Source: Hyposmocoma kahamanoa (lineage: Eukaryota > Arthropoda > Insecta > Lepidoptera > Cosmopterigidae). Taken from it: DNA of 64,000 nt. Positions 31,680-43,551 of the stretch are shown in pieces (the stretch's first letter is position 1; every line of letters starts with the position of its first letter). The stretch is taken from contig NW_020653713.1 in the NCBI RefSeq assembly GCF_003589595.1, positions 3,005,923 through 3,069,922 of the forward strand, written 5' to 3'. The translations under genes and the position numbers were made by a program. The notes beneath the pieces were generated by a model, which was given only the letters and a program-made list of their open reading frames with translations, was not told the DNA's origin and did not search any database.

Positions 31680-32785
31680 TAAGGAAAAAAATAGAAGTTG
31701 ATAGTGGTTAAGTTTGGAAGTGGGAAAAATATGGAGCTGTGTTAGAATAACTAACACTAATAAAAATTTCATTTATTCATTCGTTCATGAATGTAACTCA
31801 CTGATAGAATGAATTTGACAACAAGCTCGCCACGAAAAATTTGCCTAATGCCAGTTAGAATACTCAGAAGAGGGACTAGGTAATCCTAATCACCCTCCTT
31901 GGGGTCGAGGCGTGATGGAATGTATGTGCTCTTTTCCAAGTCCAACCAGTGCAGTCCCCACGCAATTCGCACGCAATCAATTGTACAAACGCAAAAATAT
32001 TTTGCGCAAACATCACTGAGTACGCGCAAGGAATTCCAAATTCGAATCCCTCGAGCGGCCAAACGAACTGGCCAATGCCATTATTAGAACATCTCTGTCA
32101 GTACAGGCCACCCGCAGACTGTTTGTTCTTGTCAACCAATGGCGTTTATGGGAAAGATTATATTTTTATTATGAACAAAAAGTTTTCACAAAAAAAATTC
32201 CACAAAATAAGACGTGGAATTAAGCTACAATCTCCCCTTGCAAACTAAGCTGTTTTGGGACTGGTAAAGCTTCAACATTGGTGATAATATCTTTTTGTTT
32301 GAAACATGACAGGATAAAGGAGGACATTACGGTCAGGGTTCAAGATACAGTAGTCGTGTAATACGAGAATACCAATAATGAGTTGTCAAAACAAGGGCTT
32401 CTGCCCGACCAACATTACTTTACGCTCCTTCAAAACCTTAAACAGATGAGACAAGGGTTATTTTCCAACGTGAATTGTAGGTAAACTTCGTCAGATTTAA
32501 TGCCAAAGTTGAATTGTGAAAGTTCAGAGGTTTCGTTTTAAAGTTTAACGCAAATCCGGCAATTAGTACGTGCGTTATTTGGAATTTTTCGTTCCGCAAT
32601 GTTTGCTTTGGATCGTTTGTGAAGTTAAATTGAAACTTCTGCTTCTGAGTGTTCTGAACAAACGGAAGTTTTTGATTGTAAAGATTTTATTTATTTGTTT
32701 CGCATTTATATACAATTTTAAATATAGCTTGTACTTCACAATATGGCCAAGCGACAGGTATGATAGCGGTGGAGGGGCCAATTGG
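31680..32785. other. Unassigned stretch
   Basis: Overlapping 62- and 99-codon ORFs (31899-32248) in different frames have no recognised domain. A 101-codon ORF from 32570 runs into LINE-derived sequence. No gene is called. Confidence 0.3.
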
Positions 32786-32789
32786 TCGG

Positions 32790-32890
32790 GCAGAGCCGTC
32801 CTAGAGATGACAGCAGTACTCCGAAGACGATGGACAAGTTCCATCGAATTGATAAAGATTGAAAGCTATTGCTGAGGTCCAGTGGCCTGA
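32790..32890 (-). pseudogene. Jockey-like LINE J, short coding remnant
   Basis: The minus-strand coding piece SEYCCHL matches TEYCCHL of the better copy at 48078-49447. The nucleotide match covers ACAGCAGTACTCCG. It is a small decayed piece. Confidence 0.45.
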
Positions 32891-33031
32891 CCACTTTTCT
32901 GACTTGTAACCCAGATCTTGAGGTCTCAGTAGAAAATGCACAAATGAAAAAACCCAGCGTCTGGTAAGATACTTTAAATCACTATACAGAGGGGAACCGT
33001 GGCCACTCAACTGCCAAGGCGACGCAATAGC

Positions 33032-33293
33032 GGGCTTTACACAGATCCTTTATCGCGTGTGAACCAGCAATAGCGCGGGATTGAGCGCGCAAGTAAAGAC
33101 GTTGGAAGGGAAACGGAAAGACCGCCCAATTGCGCGCATCATACTCCAACATGCACGTTTCACGCGGTTTATCCTGCGCTATTAGCCTTTACATGGACGT
33201 TCTTTCCGCGAAAGAACGTTAGCTTAAAAATTTCAAACGTGTAATCCTCCACGTTCCTGATCAGGCGCAATAGAGTGACTGTGTAAAGGGGGC
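33032..33293. mobile_element. MITE with CTTTACACAG ends
   Basis: The left GGGCTTTACACAG and the right, inverted, CCCCTTTACACAG match. Inside, GCGCAATAG-like words recur, and TTCTTTCCGCGAAAGAA is a local palindrome. It is GC-rich and non-coding. Confidence 0.65.
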
Positions 33294-34304
33294 AAATGTC
33301 ATCCATTTAATGCAGCCCTCGTCCTTGTATCTAAACCCTTTACAAATAAACTTTTCACCTAAATGTCGTATACAATATACATACGAGTACGTTGATGGGT
33401 AAAGTAAGTCGTATGCCTCGACGGCGAGTGGAAGGCGAGTTAGGCTTTATTAATCTCGAGTATAATTTCCCGCCGGGTGATGGATGGAGACTGATGTCGG
33501 GCCAAAGAGCTGCGTATTAAGTGAGGTTGATGGAGCCACAGCCTTGTGTACAGCTAGTTTACTTTAGGAATGTACGATTTTTTGCTTTGAATCGATTTTT
33601 TGGATCGTAATGGATGATGTATCTTTGAATCGATCCATAGATCTGATCACATGCTCTTGAATGGATTTCATAAAAGTCATTTCAAAATTGGTTTTGATAA
33701 AAAGAAATTGTAATTGCGATCTTTTCGGCCTCAGTCGGTCACAACTTTCATTTCGAGTGATATTAGCCAGAGAGAAAAGAAGTAGCGACAATCGCCAAAT
33801 ATCGTAAACTTATTGCACTAAGATGTTGCCAAACTACTATTTCTTGCAGACCATATATAAAATATAATATACGATTCAGCAGGGGTTCAGAAAGAGACTG
33901 TTTTGTTCAATTACGAATACGATTTAGATGATTCGATTCGCCTTATTGTTGAATTGATTTGCTCAAAAATCGCATTGAAATGAATCGATACAAAAAATCG
34001 CTAGGTTGTTATACACTTGAATTGACCTTAATAAAAATCTAATCGTAATGTGGATCTTTAGTTTAGTTTCATTTTGGGTTCAATTACCGCAACCCTATTA
34101 AATCCACTAAGCAGAAAATCGGTACATTAAGTGGAAATAAAACTTTTTCATAATAGTTTAAGTGTTAGGCGAAGTCTATCACAAGTTTCTCTAGCCAGAA
34201 TCTCGACCTGCTTGGTATTAATAGGCAGATCCCGGTTACGCAAAGAATTTATCGTATCCATTGGTACTGCAAGCACGACAAATAATCTTGGCCACTTGGC
34301 TTAT
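33294..34304. other. Unassigned stretch
   Basis: GAATCGATT-like words recur (33590-34000), which may reflect an old repeat. No gene or defined element is seen. Confidence 0.3.
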
Positions 34305-34587
34305 ACTAGCAGTAGAGCTCCTTGTGAAAGAGTTTGTCCAGGGAAGTACTGGCACCTTATCTATTTCTGCCGCTAAGCAGTAATGTCAGCATTACTGTGT
34401 TCCGGTTTTGAAGGGTAAGGGCGCTGGTGAAATTACAGGCACAAGGGCCTTGTCAACTTATGTCTCAGAGTGACGAGCACAGTGGCAGTGTGCCCGTCAG
34501 TTGCGTGGCACATCAACTGTTATGGACAGACGTGTAGCGTACCATCAGGCGCACGAGTTGTTCGTCCCGTCACTTGATATTATATTA
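34305..34587 (+). mobile_element. Family A copy
   Basis: All blocks are present from AGCAGTAGAGCTCC through GTCAGCATTACTGTGTTCC to CACTTGATATTAT. A small deletion removes the GATCTTTGCGATTTAAAG block. It is joined without a gap to family F. Confidence 0.88.
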
Positions 34588-35025
34588 AAAAACCGACCTC
34601 AAAAGTGCGTGGAATTACGTCTGTTTGCTAAGTTTTACTGAAATATACCCTAGTTTGCCGCTACAGGACTTGACACTGGAGACAATAAAAATAGGTGCTC
34701 ACTACGAAACTACTCAAAGTATATCGAGAGAAAAACGCCTTGAATAAGCAAAGAAGAAATAGCAAAATCAAGCATTAAAGTATTGCTCCTAAATTAAAGT
34801 TAGGCGCTATTTATAAAAATGAATCTTCATGCGTGAACAGCCATCCTTCGAGGTGGATGATTTTCTTCAAAATGAAATGGGTCCACTATGGAAGTACCCC
34901 CTTTTCAACAAAAAAAGAATCATGAAAATCGGTTCACAAATTTTTTAGTTATCGCGTAACATACATACAAAAAAAAACATACAGTCGAATTGAGAACCTC
35001 CTCCTTTTTTGAAGTCGGTTAAAAA
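34588..35025 (+). mobile_element. Family F, long copy
   Basis: AAAACCGACCTCAAAAGTGCG start and TTTTTGAAGTCGGTTAAAAA end. It is close to the copies at 9935 and 18677 but lacks their GTACAGAGT leader, possibly because it begins in the A-run of the preceding family A copy. Confidence 0.8.
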
Positions 35026-37306
35026 CCAATTTACATGCGAAAACTAGAGAGGATGGTGAATACTTAAGCTTGGTATAGATTATTTGTAACGCAACACGAA
35101 CATCACATGGGGTATTTTTATAAAAATAGATGAAAATCAAGGCTGTAAAAAGCATCATGACATTCAATAAAAATGAATGCACTTTTAGCAGTGAAAGTGG
35201 CACCTCAGTTTTCCGAAGTAACTAACATTATAACAACATTAACGTAGACTAAGGTACATGTTTGGTATATGACAGTCTGTGGTTTTCACCAAGAAACTAA
35301 TGACGCGCGAGTTAAATCAGAAATTGAACGGATTGCGTGACTTAATTTGGTTTCAGACATTTCCAGAACCCCATAATGTTACTGTGATTACTCGGAAATT
35401 GTTTGGCATTGCGTTAAAAACATGTGTGTTATACGGCTGAAAACAGCCAAAGGCGTTGAGAGGCGGTCTTTGTACATGACCGTGCATGATTTTTCTGTTG
35501 GCTTTCGTTAATTTACAGTCAAGAGCACGTGCTGCTTGACACTTTGAGTATACCAAGCTAAACAGTGGCATATGTCGTTCTAGTGAACTAAGTATGAGAT
35601 TTATAAAACGAACTTTGACTTCGACTAAGTAAAAATGACGGCATGGCAAAAACGAACTTCTGCTAAGATTAAGCAAGAAATTACGAAGTAAACGTAAAGT
35701 TCATTCGGAAGACAAAATTCGTTTTGTACATATGAAAAACTTGCTTACCCGCCATTTATGTTTATTCGAAGTCAAAATTCAAAATGTAAGCAAAAGAAGT
35801 GTTTAAAGTGTTAAGCATTATATGCTTAAAGGCTTTGTTTTACTGATAGCAGATTCTTTGTTTTTTAAATCTTTTTCATCTCCGGACACGGACTCGGTGC
35901 TAATCAATGATACGAACAGTTCCACTGCGTCTCGTCTACCGCATTTTGAGTCGGTTTCAAATAGAATACAACCTTTTTTGATGAGTGGTCCTGCAGCTAC
36001 GGTGAGTGGCTTATGTGTTTTTCGCCTTGCAGTAAAAAGAGCGAAGTAACAGACAAAATTACATCAAAGTACTCACGTAAAATCCAGTAAAAACGAAAAA
36101 AGGTCCTCACCTGTGGACAAAAGAGCTATACATTAAATCTTGAAAGGAGTCGGGGCACAAGTGGGCTGTCATTGAATACACATTTCTTTACTCATAAAAA
36201 AGTTAAAGCCGTCTCATTCAAGTAGAAGCACCGGCTTTCAGGCACTCGTATGTGCGAGCGAAGCGCGGAGATGGTTGTTCGAGTTACAAGACATAGCGTG
36301 TACATTATTTTTAATCAAAAAGTACAATACAATAAAAAATAAACAAAAGACGGCAACAACAGACGTCTTTATTACGTAACTTCGATAAATGAATGTTATT
36401 GTCTAATTTAATGTTGTACATTCCTTCTTTCTTGTAAAATGACAGTTCATTGTACAAAAGTGTTGTACATGCACGCAGCTAGTGATTGCAGTCCATAAAA
36501 TTTATCGATAGAATATTTAATATTCTATCGAGTTTCGACTGAATATTGGTTACGCGTATGTAATAAATAGTCGAACTGTTTTATTTCAATCATCATTGGC
36601 TCGGTATCGGTAACTACTGGGCATAGATTCATTTGAATTGTCAATTTTTATAAGTTCATACATACACTACATTTAGATTTATGCCTACCTATTAAAAACA
36701 CAACGAAGAAACATATTTATAACTTTTTAAATAGATAATAAAATCCATCTGCTCTTATGAAAATATATATGAATAAAACTGATTTCGATACCAGTAGACC
36801 AACCATCAAAATGAGACTAAAGAAGGCAATAATGCAATTAATAATCATTATAACATCGTAAAATTCACAATTCAGCCATTTTTGACAAAACTTCTTTCAC
36901 AATATATCGATACAAGTGTCGACAACAACTACATGACTATTTTAAATTTTATGAAAACTGGCAACTCTGCAAATGTCATTTTATTCCGTCTTCAAAAAAA
37001 AAACAAACTATAGATACGCATTCATCCCTTTTTACGTACATTAAAGTATGCAATAAAATATTGAGTAGTTGAGTAGTGTCAGTATAATGTAACTCACATT
37101 ATCCTGTGACTAGTTTGTATTTGGTTTTAAAGTTTTAAGAGTCATTTCACAATATACTTTTTTTAGATATCTTGTTTCCCTTTTTATTAACCCTTTCCAT
37201 TGTTCAAGACAGAAGGTAATATGTAGAAACTAGCACAGATGTATTACGACGTTTTTAATACAATTTTAAGATCTATACCTGTTAGAGTGAATTCTATCAC
37301 ACTGCA
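35026..37306. other. Unassigned stretch with one hairpin
   Basis: About 2.3 kb with no recognised element. A 107-codon minus-strand ORF (35353-35676) and a 75-codon plus-strand ORF (35822-36049) show no domain. At 36506-36530 CGATAGAATATT and AATATTCTATCG form a 12-bp stem. Confidence 0.35.
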
Positions 37307-37406
37307 GGGCTACCACGACAGCTCGCGACTTGCGCGAGAGCGACGTGAAACGCGAGATCCTTATGAGATAAAATATATCTCGCGGTTTATGTCGTTCTCG
37401 CGCAGA
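37307..37406. mobile_element. Hairpin MITE, GCGAGA type
   Basis: GCGCGAGAGCGACGTGAAAC and, inverted, GCGCGAGAACGACATAAACC pair, followed by GCGAGAT on both sides. It shares GGGCTASCACGA and the arms with the element at 51556. Confidence 0.7.
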
Positions 37407-37880
37407 ACAATAAATACAGTAGAACATTTAATATAAATTTTCTACAATTTTCTGTTTATTGAAATAATTTTTTTTGTTGCAAGAAACGAAAGTAACGCTA
37501 ATACACCTGCAATATGGGCGCCTCTGGTTTGGAGAACTAAATCAACAACTCCAATTCGTCGTTGTTCAGCAGTTAACCGCTAGATGGCAGCACATTGATT
37601 GAAATTTAAATATATTGTCAAAACGTCGTAACTTGCAATAATAGGTATTGAACTTTTAACGATATGCCAACAGTATAAAGTTTAAATTATATTAACAATC
37701 CAGAATTTGTTATTTCTTTTTAAATTTGAAACTACAACCAATCAATATCAAGATTTTATAGTGTTTCAAATGAAGAATGTGTGAGTTTTGGCGACATCCG
37801 TTCTGATAGTAATCGAGTCTTAAGGTAGGTACTTCCATTGTTTTTTCTTCCGTGGTGCTAGCCCTACTGGACTATTTGTT
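37407..37880. other. Unassigned AT-rich stretch
   Basis: Nothing recognisable. Confidence 0.3.
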
Positions 37881-37914
37881 AAACCCAACTTACTTAGTTA
37901 AGTAAGTTGGGTTT
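37881..37914. repeat. Perfect 16-bp-stem palindrome
   Basis: AAACCCAACTTACTTA, the two bases GT, then the exact complement TAAGTAAGTTGGGTTT. There is no T-run typical of a bacterial terminator, and it is not near any gene. Confidence 0.9.
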
Positions 37915-38224
37915 GATTTTGTATGGAACCGTGGATCGTCAAATATTCCAAGTCAAAAATACTCTTCGATCTTTACGTTCAAACGCTCATAACAAAACTT
38001 TATTGTGACAGAAATCAACAACAGGTATTTGAAACTTCAGCACAAGATGACTATTCATTATAACGTTTATTATTAGTCTGTAATTACAATCACTTGACTA
38101 AATGACGTCTAATGTAAATGAACATTAGAATTTTGCATCATAACGTATATTACGGATATTTTCGAAATTCAACAATGGTAACACTGGGGGTTGCGGGGTA
38201 TAAATATACCAACCGTTCTGAACG
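37915..38224. other. Unassigned stretch
   Basis: Nothing recognisable before the Penelope-like motif. Confidence 0.3.
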
Positions 38225-38330
38225 AGCTAATACTTCGGCCGAGGGTCGAGCATTCAACAGCCCCTGAGGATGCCTTGCGGAGAGGTCAAACACGTGTCGG
38301 ATATATTTTTGGTGGTGATTTGTGAGTGTA
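38225..38330 (+). repeat. Penelope-like terminal motif, hammerhead-like
   Basis: CAACAGCCCCTGAGGATGCC and CAAACACGTGTCGG fit the layout CTGANGA, stem, GAAAC, short stem, GTC found in Penelope-like elements. Two core positions differ, so activity is unlikely. The overlapping 71-codon ORF on the minus strand is not supported. Confidence 0.4.
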
Positions 38331-38732
38331 GTTGCGCTTGTGTTGTTTATTTTGTTAACATTCACTGGGTTCGCGGAGTAGCAAATTTTTTTATTAACAT
38401 GGACTTCCGCAAAGTAACGCCTGAATCTATTAATTAAGCGACGCCTGTTAATCTACAAAATATTTCAATATTCTTCTATCTTTCACCACGCCATGTAAAA
38501 AGTAGGCTGGATCTAAAAATAGGGCTTAATTTAAATGAAAGAAACTGGAGTCCATTTCACAAGGCTTCAACAACAGAAACGTGTACATGTGGAGCTGCGC
38601 AACAATTTTATCATCAAGTTCTTAGGTTTTAGCGATAGTTTCATTTAAATTAGCATGGGTTTGTCTTTTCTAACATCAACACACACAATACAACACAAAC
38701 GTACACACTCATAGTGTTGTAATGTCTATATT
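38331..38732. other. Unassigned stretch
   Basis: TCTTAGGTTTTAGCGATAGTTTCATTT (in two pieces near 38618-38645) echoes the outer end of foldback FB. Otherwise nothing is seen. Confidence 0.3.
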
Positions 38733-38790
38733 ACGGCTTGGCGGTGGAAATAATACATTTCGTAAGAAGCTCTGCAGCTCATAAGCAATT
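38733..38790 (-). repeat. Family A 5' fragment, decayed
   Basis: CGGCTTGGCGGTGGAAATAA and AAGAAGCTCTGCAG match the 5' block in reverse. Confidence 0.45.
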
Positions 38791-39639
38791 TATAAATAAC
38801 CCAACTAACAAAATAAAGTCCTACAAAAATTAAATTAACTTTTTACATCCGATTTCTGGTTGGATATGGTTAAATAAAAAGCAAACGTTTATAAAGTGGT
38901 GCACTTATACGGACGTGTAATGGTCAAATAAGGGTAATCCTGGCCACTAATATAGTTAATTAAAGTCAGTATCATTCGTACAAATGCTTATATCAACAGA
39001 TGTAGATGTATTCAACGTCGAAACACAATAAAGATGCAACGAGAAGTACGAGAGTTGAATCGCCGGCGCCGCCACATTACACATACCACAGTGGTTATTG
39101 TCAAAGAATAATTCATTCTCAGACCTGACAAACGACAGAAATCTCCAACACCACTTTCGGGACATTAAGGTCACGTCTCATTAGCAATATAACGACTTAA
39201 CATAATTAACAGAATCTTAGTTATTTAAATGAATACCACACGTTATGAATCGAGTTTCGTAAGACAAATAAATATTAGGCAATTATTAACTGGCACCTGC
39301 TCCTTCACTCTTTTATCTCTGTCGCATTTATTAATCACATACAACTATAATTAAGGTAATTTATGACACATTCTACAGACAGATTGGAATTGGGAATCGG
39401 ACTTCGTAAATAACTTATTTCTGCCTCAATTTCACAGCCTTGGTGGCCCACCACTTTGCACTGCACTGTGGGAGCTGGATTTAGTAAATGACGAGGCAAC
39501 CGTTATGTTGTCTGTTATTATAATTGCAATTTGATATTCGTAATCAAAGGTAGATATACCTTTGTAATCATAATAACAATCTACTCTAGTATAATGAATA
39601 CGTATTGCGTGTGGTTGAAGAAGTGTGAATGATGTACAA
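38791..39639. other. Unassigned stretch
   Basis: The 72-codon minus-strand ORF at 38956-39174 has no recognisable domain. No element is recognised. Confidence 0.3.
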
Positions 39640-39965
39640 AGTAGAGCTTTGTCCAGTGTGTGTTATGTTACTTTTGAAGACATTCTGATGTGACCAGAAT
39701 AGAAAAATAAATGTTTCGGTGGTTTAGTCATATAGAATAGATGGGTATTAGTCAGTTGTAGGTATAAACCGATAGAGCTAATGTGTTTGAAAGCGTGGGG
39801 AGAGGTAGACCTCAACGGATGTATCTCGATCAGATTAGGGACGTCCATAAAACAACCCAGGTTAGGAATAATAAATAACTGAAAAAAAAAAACTGATGTA
39901 ACTGGAGGTTTGTCAGGAGCGAGTGGAGTTTAAGGGCGCTGCCTGCTCCGGTGGGAGACATTTAG
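39640..39965 (+). pseudogene. LINE C-terminal remnant
   Basis: In broken frames the + strand encodes GRGRPQRMYLDQIRDV followed by a decayed WR-A-PGG-like end. It resembles the C-terminus of a non-LTR retrotransposon reverse-transcriptase ORF of a type unlike the RTE and jockey copies here. Its identity is uncertain. Confidence 0.45.
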
Positions 39966-40825
39966 TAACGGTACATACATATGTATGTAAGTGCTCAATT
40001 ATCAAATGGATGAGTAAATAAATGAACGAATTAATTAATTAAATATGCTTTATTGCACAATAAAAATTATACTAACAACGTAGTACAATAAGTATATCAG
40101 AATATGCTTAATATAGAATAGATAATTTGTTGCTAAGTATTTCTTCTAGGCAACACTTAAAATAAATTGAACGAGAATATTTAAATTTGTTCAATAATTA
40201 TAATTTAATTTTGTTAATGATTAAGTTCAATATGAAGAATATAAAAAAAACTAACTTTCGATGTATAGTAATAAAAGAACACGGGAATTGCGCAGAAGGT
40301 TTTCCAATTTTTCAAAGTTGCAATTTTTAAAAATATATTTTGGCTAAAAATATTGATAAAAACTTTATATTATATGATATTACTTAGTCTATGAGCAAGT
40401 ATAAGATTACCACCGCAGATTCAGTCCGGAGAGATTTGCAGGGACGTGCGGAGTCGGGTTACTCGCATAGTCAATACGGACACCCTCTAAATGGGTCGTG
40501 TTACGAATAAAAAAAAACATTTGTGAAGTTTTAACATGGGAAAGGAGGATGTTTGCTTTCTTCGGTGGCGGACTAAAATTTACATTTCAAAACGTTTTTT
40601 GTTTGGTTTTAACTACAGGCTTATGTATGTATTTTACTTTCAAATATGTTATCAATACGAAGACAATAAAAAATAAAGGATCAAAGTAAAAAATCGTATT
40701 ATTTTAATGTTGTCATGAGCGCAAGCAGAAATACCCAGTTTTTCGGTTTAAAGTTTTTTTTTTAATTTACATTTATTTGCCCTCCAGCAGAGGAAGTGAC
40801 GATCTGCGAAAGGCTGCTGGCAGCA
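39966..40825. other. Unassigned AT-rich stretch
   Basis: The 63-codon ORF at 40498-40689 has one hydrophobic segment near its C-terminus but no further support. No element is recognised. Confidence 0.3.
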
Positions 40826-40970
40826 GGTGAGGGTGCTAGTGAAATTACAAGCACATGAGACCTGTCAAGTTATGTTTCAGGGTGACGGGCGCAGTGGCAG
40901 CACCTCTCAGATCTTTGCAATTTAAAGTTCTGAGTGGCATTGTTTGTCCCGTTACTTGTCATTATATAAA
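40826..40970 (+). mobile_element. Family A copy, 5'-truncated
   Basis: It begins GAGGGTGCTAGTGAAATTAC and ends TTACTTGTCATTATATAAAA, with the GACAGGCG block deleted. The RTE tail follows it directly. Confidence 0.8.
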
Positions 40971-40972
40971 AT

Positions 40973-41035
40973 CGCTGAGGACCACACACATTGGAGCTAT
41001 GTCCAGCACTGGACTGTGACAGGCAGATGATGATG
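40973..41035 (+). repeat. RTE-type LINE tail fragment
   Basis: GGAGCTATGTCCAGCACTGG and TGACAGGCAGATGATGATG are the typical 3' terminal words of the RTE family seen at 12540-12985. Confidence 0.6.
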
Positions 41036-41406
41036 TTAATTATTTACATAAAACTCTTCAATTGAAAACCTCTTTAAAACATCTTAATTAATATCAATTC
41101 GTTTCTCGATCAAACACCGCCAGTAACACCAAAACACAAACTAAGACTTTTCCCAATAAAAAAGACGCGCTATTTATTACTCTACTCATTAATATTCAAT
41201 ACAAACATATTTCTTACGATAGGGAAACCAGGCGCATATCGGAACAAGTCATTAATTATTTATTTCCTACGTTACTATCTTAATTGGAAGATTTCTAATT
41301 GAATTCGTATAATGTAACGGACGAGTGCACGTTCCTATCACACAAAAATAAGTTTAAATTCATGTCGGTTCTAGATATATTTTAAACAAAACTTAACAAG
41401 TAATTT
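41036..41406. other. Unassigned stretch
   Basis: Nothing recognisable. Confidence 0.3.
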
Positions 41407-41538
41407 TTTTTTATGATAAATTCCTAGTGATGGGACAAACAAGTTGTCACCCTGAGACATAAATTGAAAAGCCCAATGAGCATGTGTGATCGTACTTCCT
41501 TGGACAAACTCTTGCACGCGGAGCTCTACTGCTACTAA
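41407..41538 (-). mobile_element. Family A copy, heavily deleted
   Basis: It keeps only the two ends. A T-run and GATGGGACAAACAAG lead to ACCCTGAGACATAAATTG, and then ACTTCCTTGGACAAACTC leads to GAGCTCTACTGCTACTA. Confidence 0.75.
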
Positions 41539-41937
41539 AAAATGTGAAGAATATTTCGTGTCTTCACGTCACTATTTATTCAGTAAACTCAAAGGAATTA
41601 AAAAAAAATATTCATTCACTTTTACAAAAGAACTGCTATTTCCCAATTGCAAGTTGACTTTTTCATTTAACGACAATATTGATTTCAACGTGCGATATAA
41701 TTTTTGAGATTTATGAATTGTGCGACTACGATTTTGTTTTGTTTCTATGTTAATTAAAAACTTGATATGGACAAAGATAATACTTGTTCTTCCATTGAAT
41801 GGTGGTAGCTCAGTGGGTGATGTTTTGCTTCTCAGAGTCCACGTACGTTCGACAATTCCAGTCAAAAAGCATTATTTATCTATTGTTCCATCCATTTTAT
41901 AGGTATTATATTATGAAATATGTATTTATCTAAGTAA
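41539..41937. other. Unassigned stretch
   Basis: Opposing ORFs (41572-41865 minus, 41486-41707 and 41720-41902 plus) overlap. GGTGGTAGCTCAGTGGGTGA near 41801 is an A-box-like word and may be a decayed tRNA-derived SINE head. Confidence 0.3.
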
Positions 41938-42045
41938 AATAATAATAACGCACACACTAAACAAAACCCCGCACTAGGGAAACCCTGAGTCGCGGGTGCC
42001 ATGGACACACACACACAGACCAATGTAGGTTTAAGGGTGTGATGT
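41938..42045 (-). mobile_element. SINE B body, head missing
   Basis: ATAATAATAACGCACACACT, CCCGCACTAGGGAAACCC and GTGCCATGGACACACACA match the SINE B 3' half. It is 5'-truncated. Confidence 0.75.
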
Positions 42046-42534
42046 ATATATATTTTTGTAATATTCTTAGTGTTTAAAATAAAAAAAAAAAAAAAAGACA
42101 AATATAATCTGTGCTTTTTCCTGTGCAATAAATAAATATAATGTCGTATTTAATAGTATTTTTTCATAAAAATATTGCTATTCTTCTTCTACGTTAGCAC
42201 TGATGCAGTAGTCTGCAGTACCTATTCGTTTATGCAGTGTGTTATACGTAACTTTCCATCCAAAGTGCCGGTTTCCAGCGTTTAGCACTCCAGTGACAAT
42301 GCCAAGTCGTTATTAAACATTATTGCTCTTATTTCGCTGCGTCTCCAGTTTGGACAAATATATTTCCATGTGTATTTCAGAGATTTATTCAGCATCCTTG
42401 GAAGCTAAGTTGTTTGGCATTCGCGTACAGTAATGATAAATTATTTGGATATTGACTGAGTTTTACACTTGGTTAATTATGGGGGTGATAAGAGTTTCAA
42501 CAGGCCATAATAATGTTCAAAACTGTATCAATAT
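42046..42534. other. Unassigned stretch
   Basis: No recognised element. Confidence 0.3.
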
Positions 42535-43530
42535 TATGTCAAAGTCAAAGTCAAAGATTATTTATTCCATAGGTAAAATAAATTTACACTTGAAAACGTC
42601 ACATTTAAGCTACTGCTCCTGCTGCTCCCGGAGAAGAACGAGCAAGAAACTCTAGGGATTGATCTTTTCAAATAAACTTAAATGCTATGGAATACACTTT
42701 GACTCAAATTTGTGTGGATTCTGGAGCCATGTCGTCTTTCCATACATCTTTATCTAACACGTAGTCTTCAATTTTGTGATGATTTTTCGATCAAAATATT
42801 TTTAATGTAGTTTTTAAACTTAGGAAATGATAAATTTAACATATGCTCCGGAATCTTATTGTAAAAACGTATACAGTTCCCCATAAAAGAGTTGTTTACC
42901 TTGGTTAAACGAAATCGTGGTACCACGAGTTTGGACTTAGCTCTAAGGTTAATATTATGGAAATCTTCTTTCTTATTGGAATTATGTATATTTTTACGGG
43001 CATATAAAATATTTGAGTAAATGTACTGTGATGCCACAGTCATGATACCAGTCTCCTTAAACTTTTCTCTGAGAGAAACCCGAGAGCCTAGACGTTACAC
43101 AGAACGAATCGCTCGTTTTTGCAATACAAATATGGTTTGAATATCTGCCGCTTTACTCCACATGAGAATCCCGTAGGACATTATACTATGGAAGTAACTA
43201 AAGTAAACTAGTCTAGCAGTACTAACATCGGTAAGCTCACGTATTCTGCGGACTGCGTATGCAGCGGAGTTTAATCTGCTGGCCAGGGACGATACATGTG
43301 GAAACCATTGAAGTTTACTATCTAAGGTCACTCCCAAGAAGACTGCTTTATTAACAAGGTCTAACTTTTCTACGTTTATTTCTATGCTTGGACTAGTCGA
43401 TTTTACGTTAGGTAATTCAAATTCAAATTTAACACATTTTGTCTTCTTGGGTTCTATGTTAATTCCTATGCAGGACTTACATTTGCAATAGGAAATATTT
43501 TGCAACGTGATAGTGAGGTGCCTTTTGAAC
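42535..43530 (-). pseudogene. LINE K reverse-transcriptase C-terminus
   Basis: On the minus strand, one long frame encodes the RT thumb/C-terminal region: KKTKCVKFEL, then AVFLGVTLDSKLQW, AAYAVRRIRELTDV, YFSYFHSIMSYGILMW, and after one in-frame TAA (43095-43097) SLREKFKETGI, then FMGNCIRFYNKIPEH. The 3' end is three GTCAAA units at 42538-42556 (plus-strand reading). It lacks the catalytic palm motifs because of 5' truncation at SINE E. Fragments occur at 217 and 44757. Confidence 0.8.
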
Positions 43531-43551
43531 ACGATGTTTCTAGTATTTTTC

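Noticed and set aside
33590..34000. Recurrent GAATCGATT-like words as a regulatory cluster
   Set aside because: The words are irregularly spaced, AT-rich and not tied to a gene, so an old repeat is simpler.
35353..35676. 107-codon minus-strand ORF
   Set aside because: No domain, no promoter or splice context, and no match to any repeat coding region.
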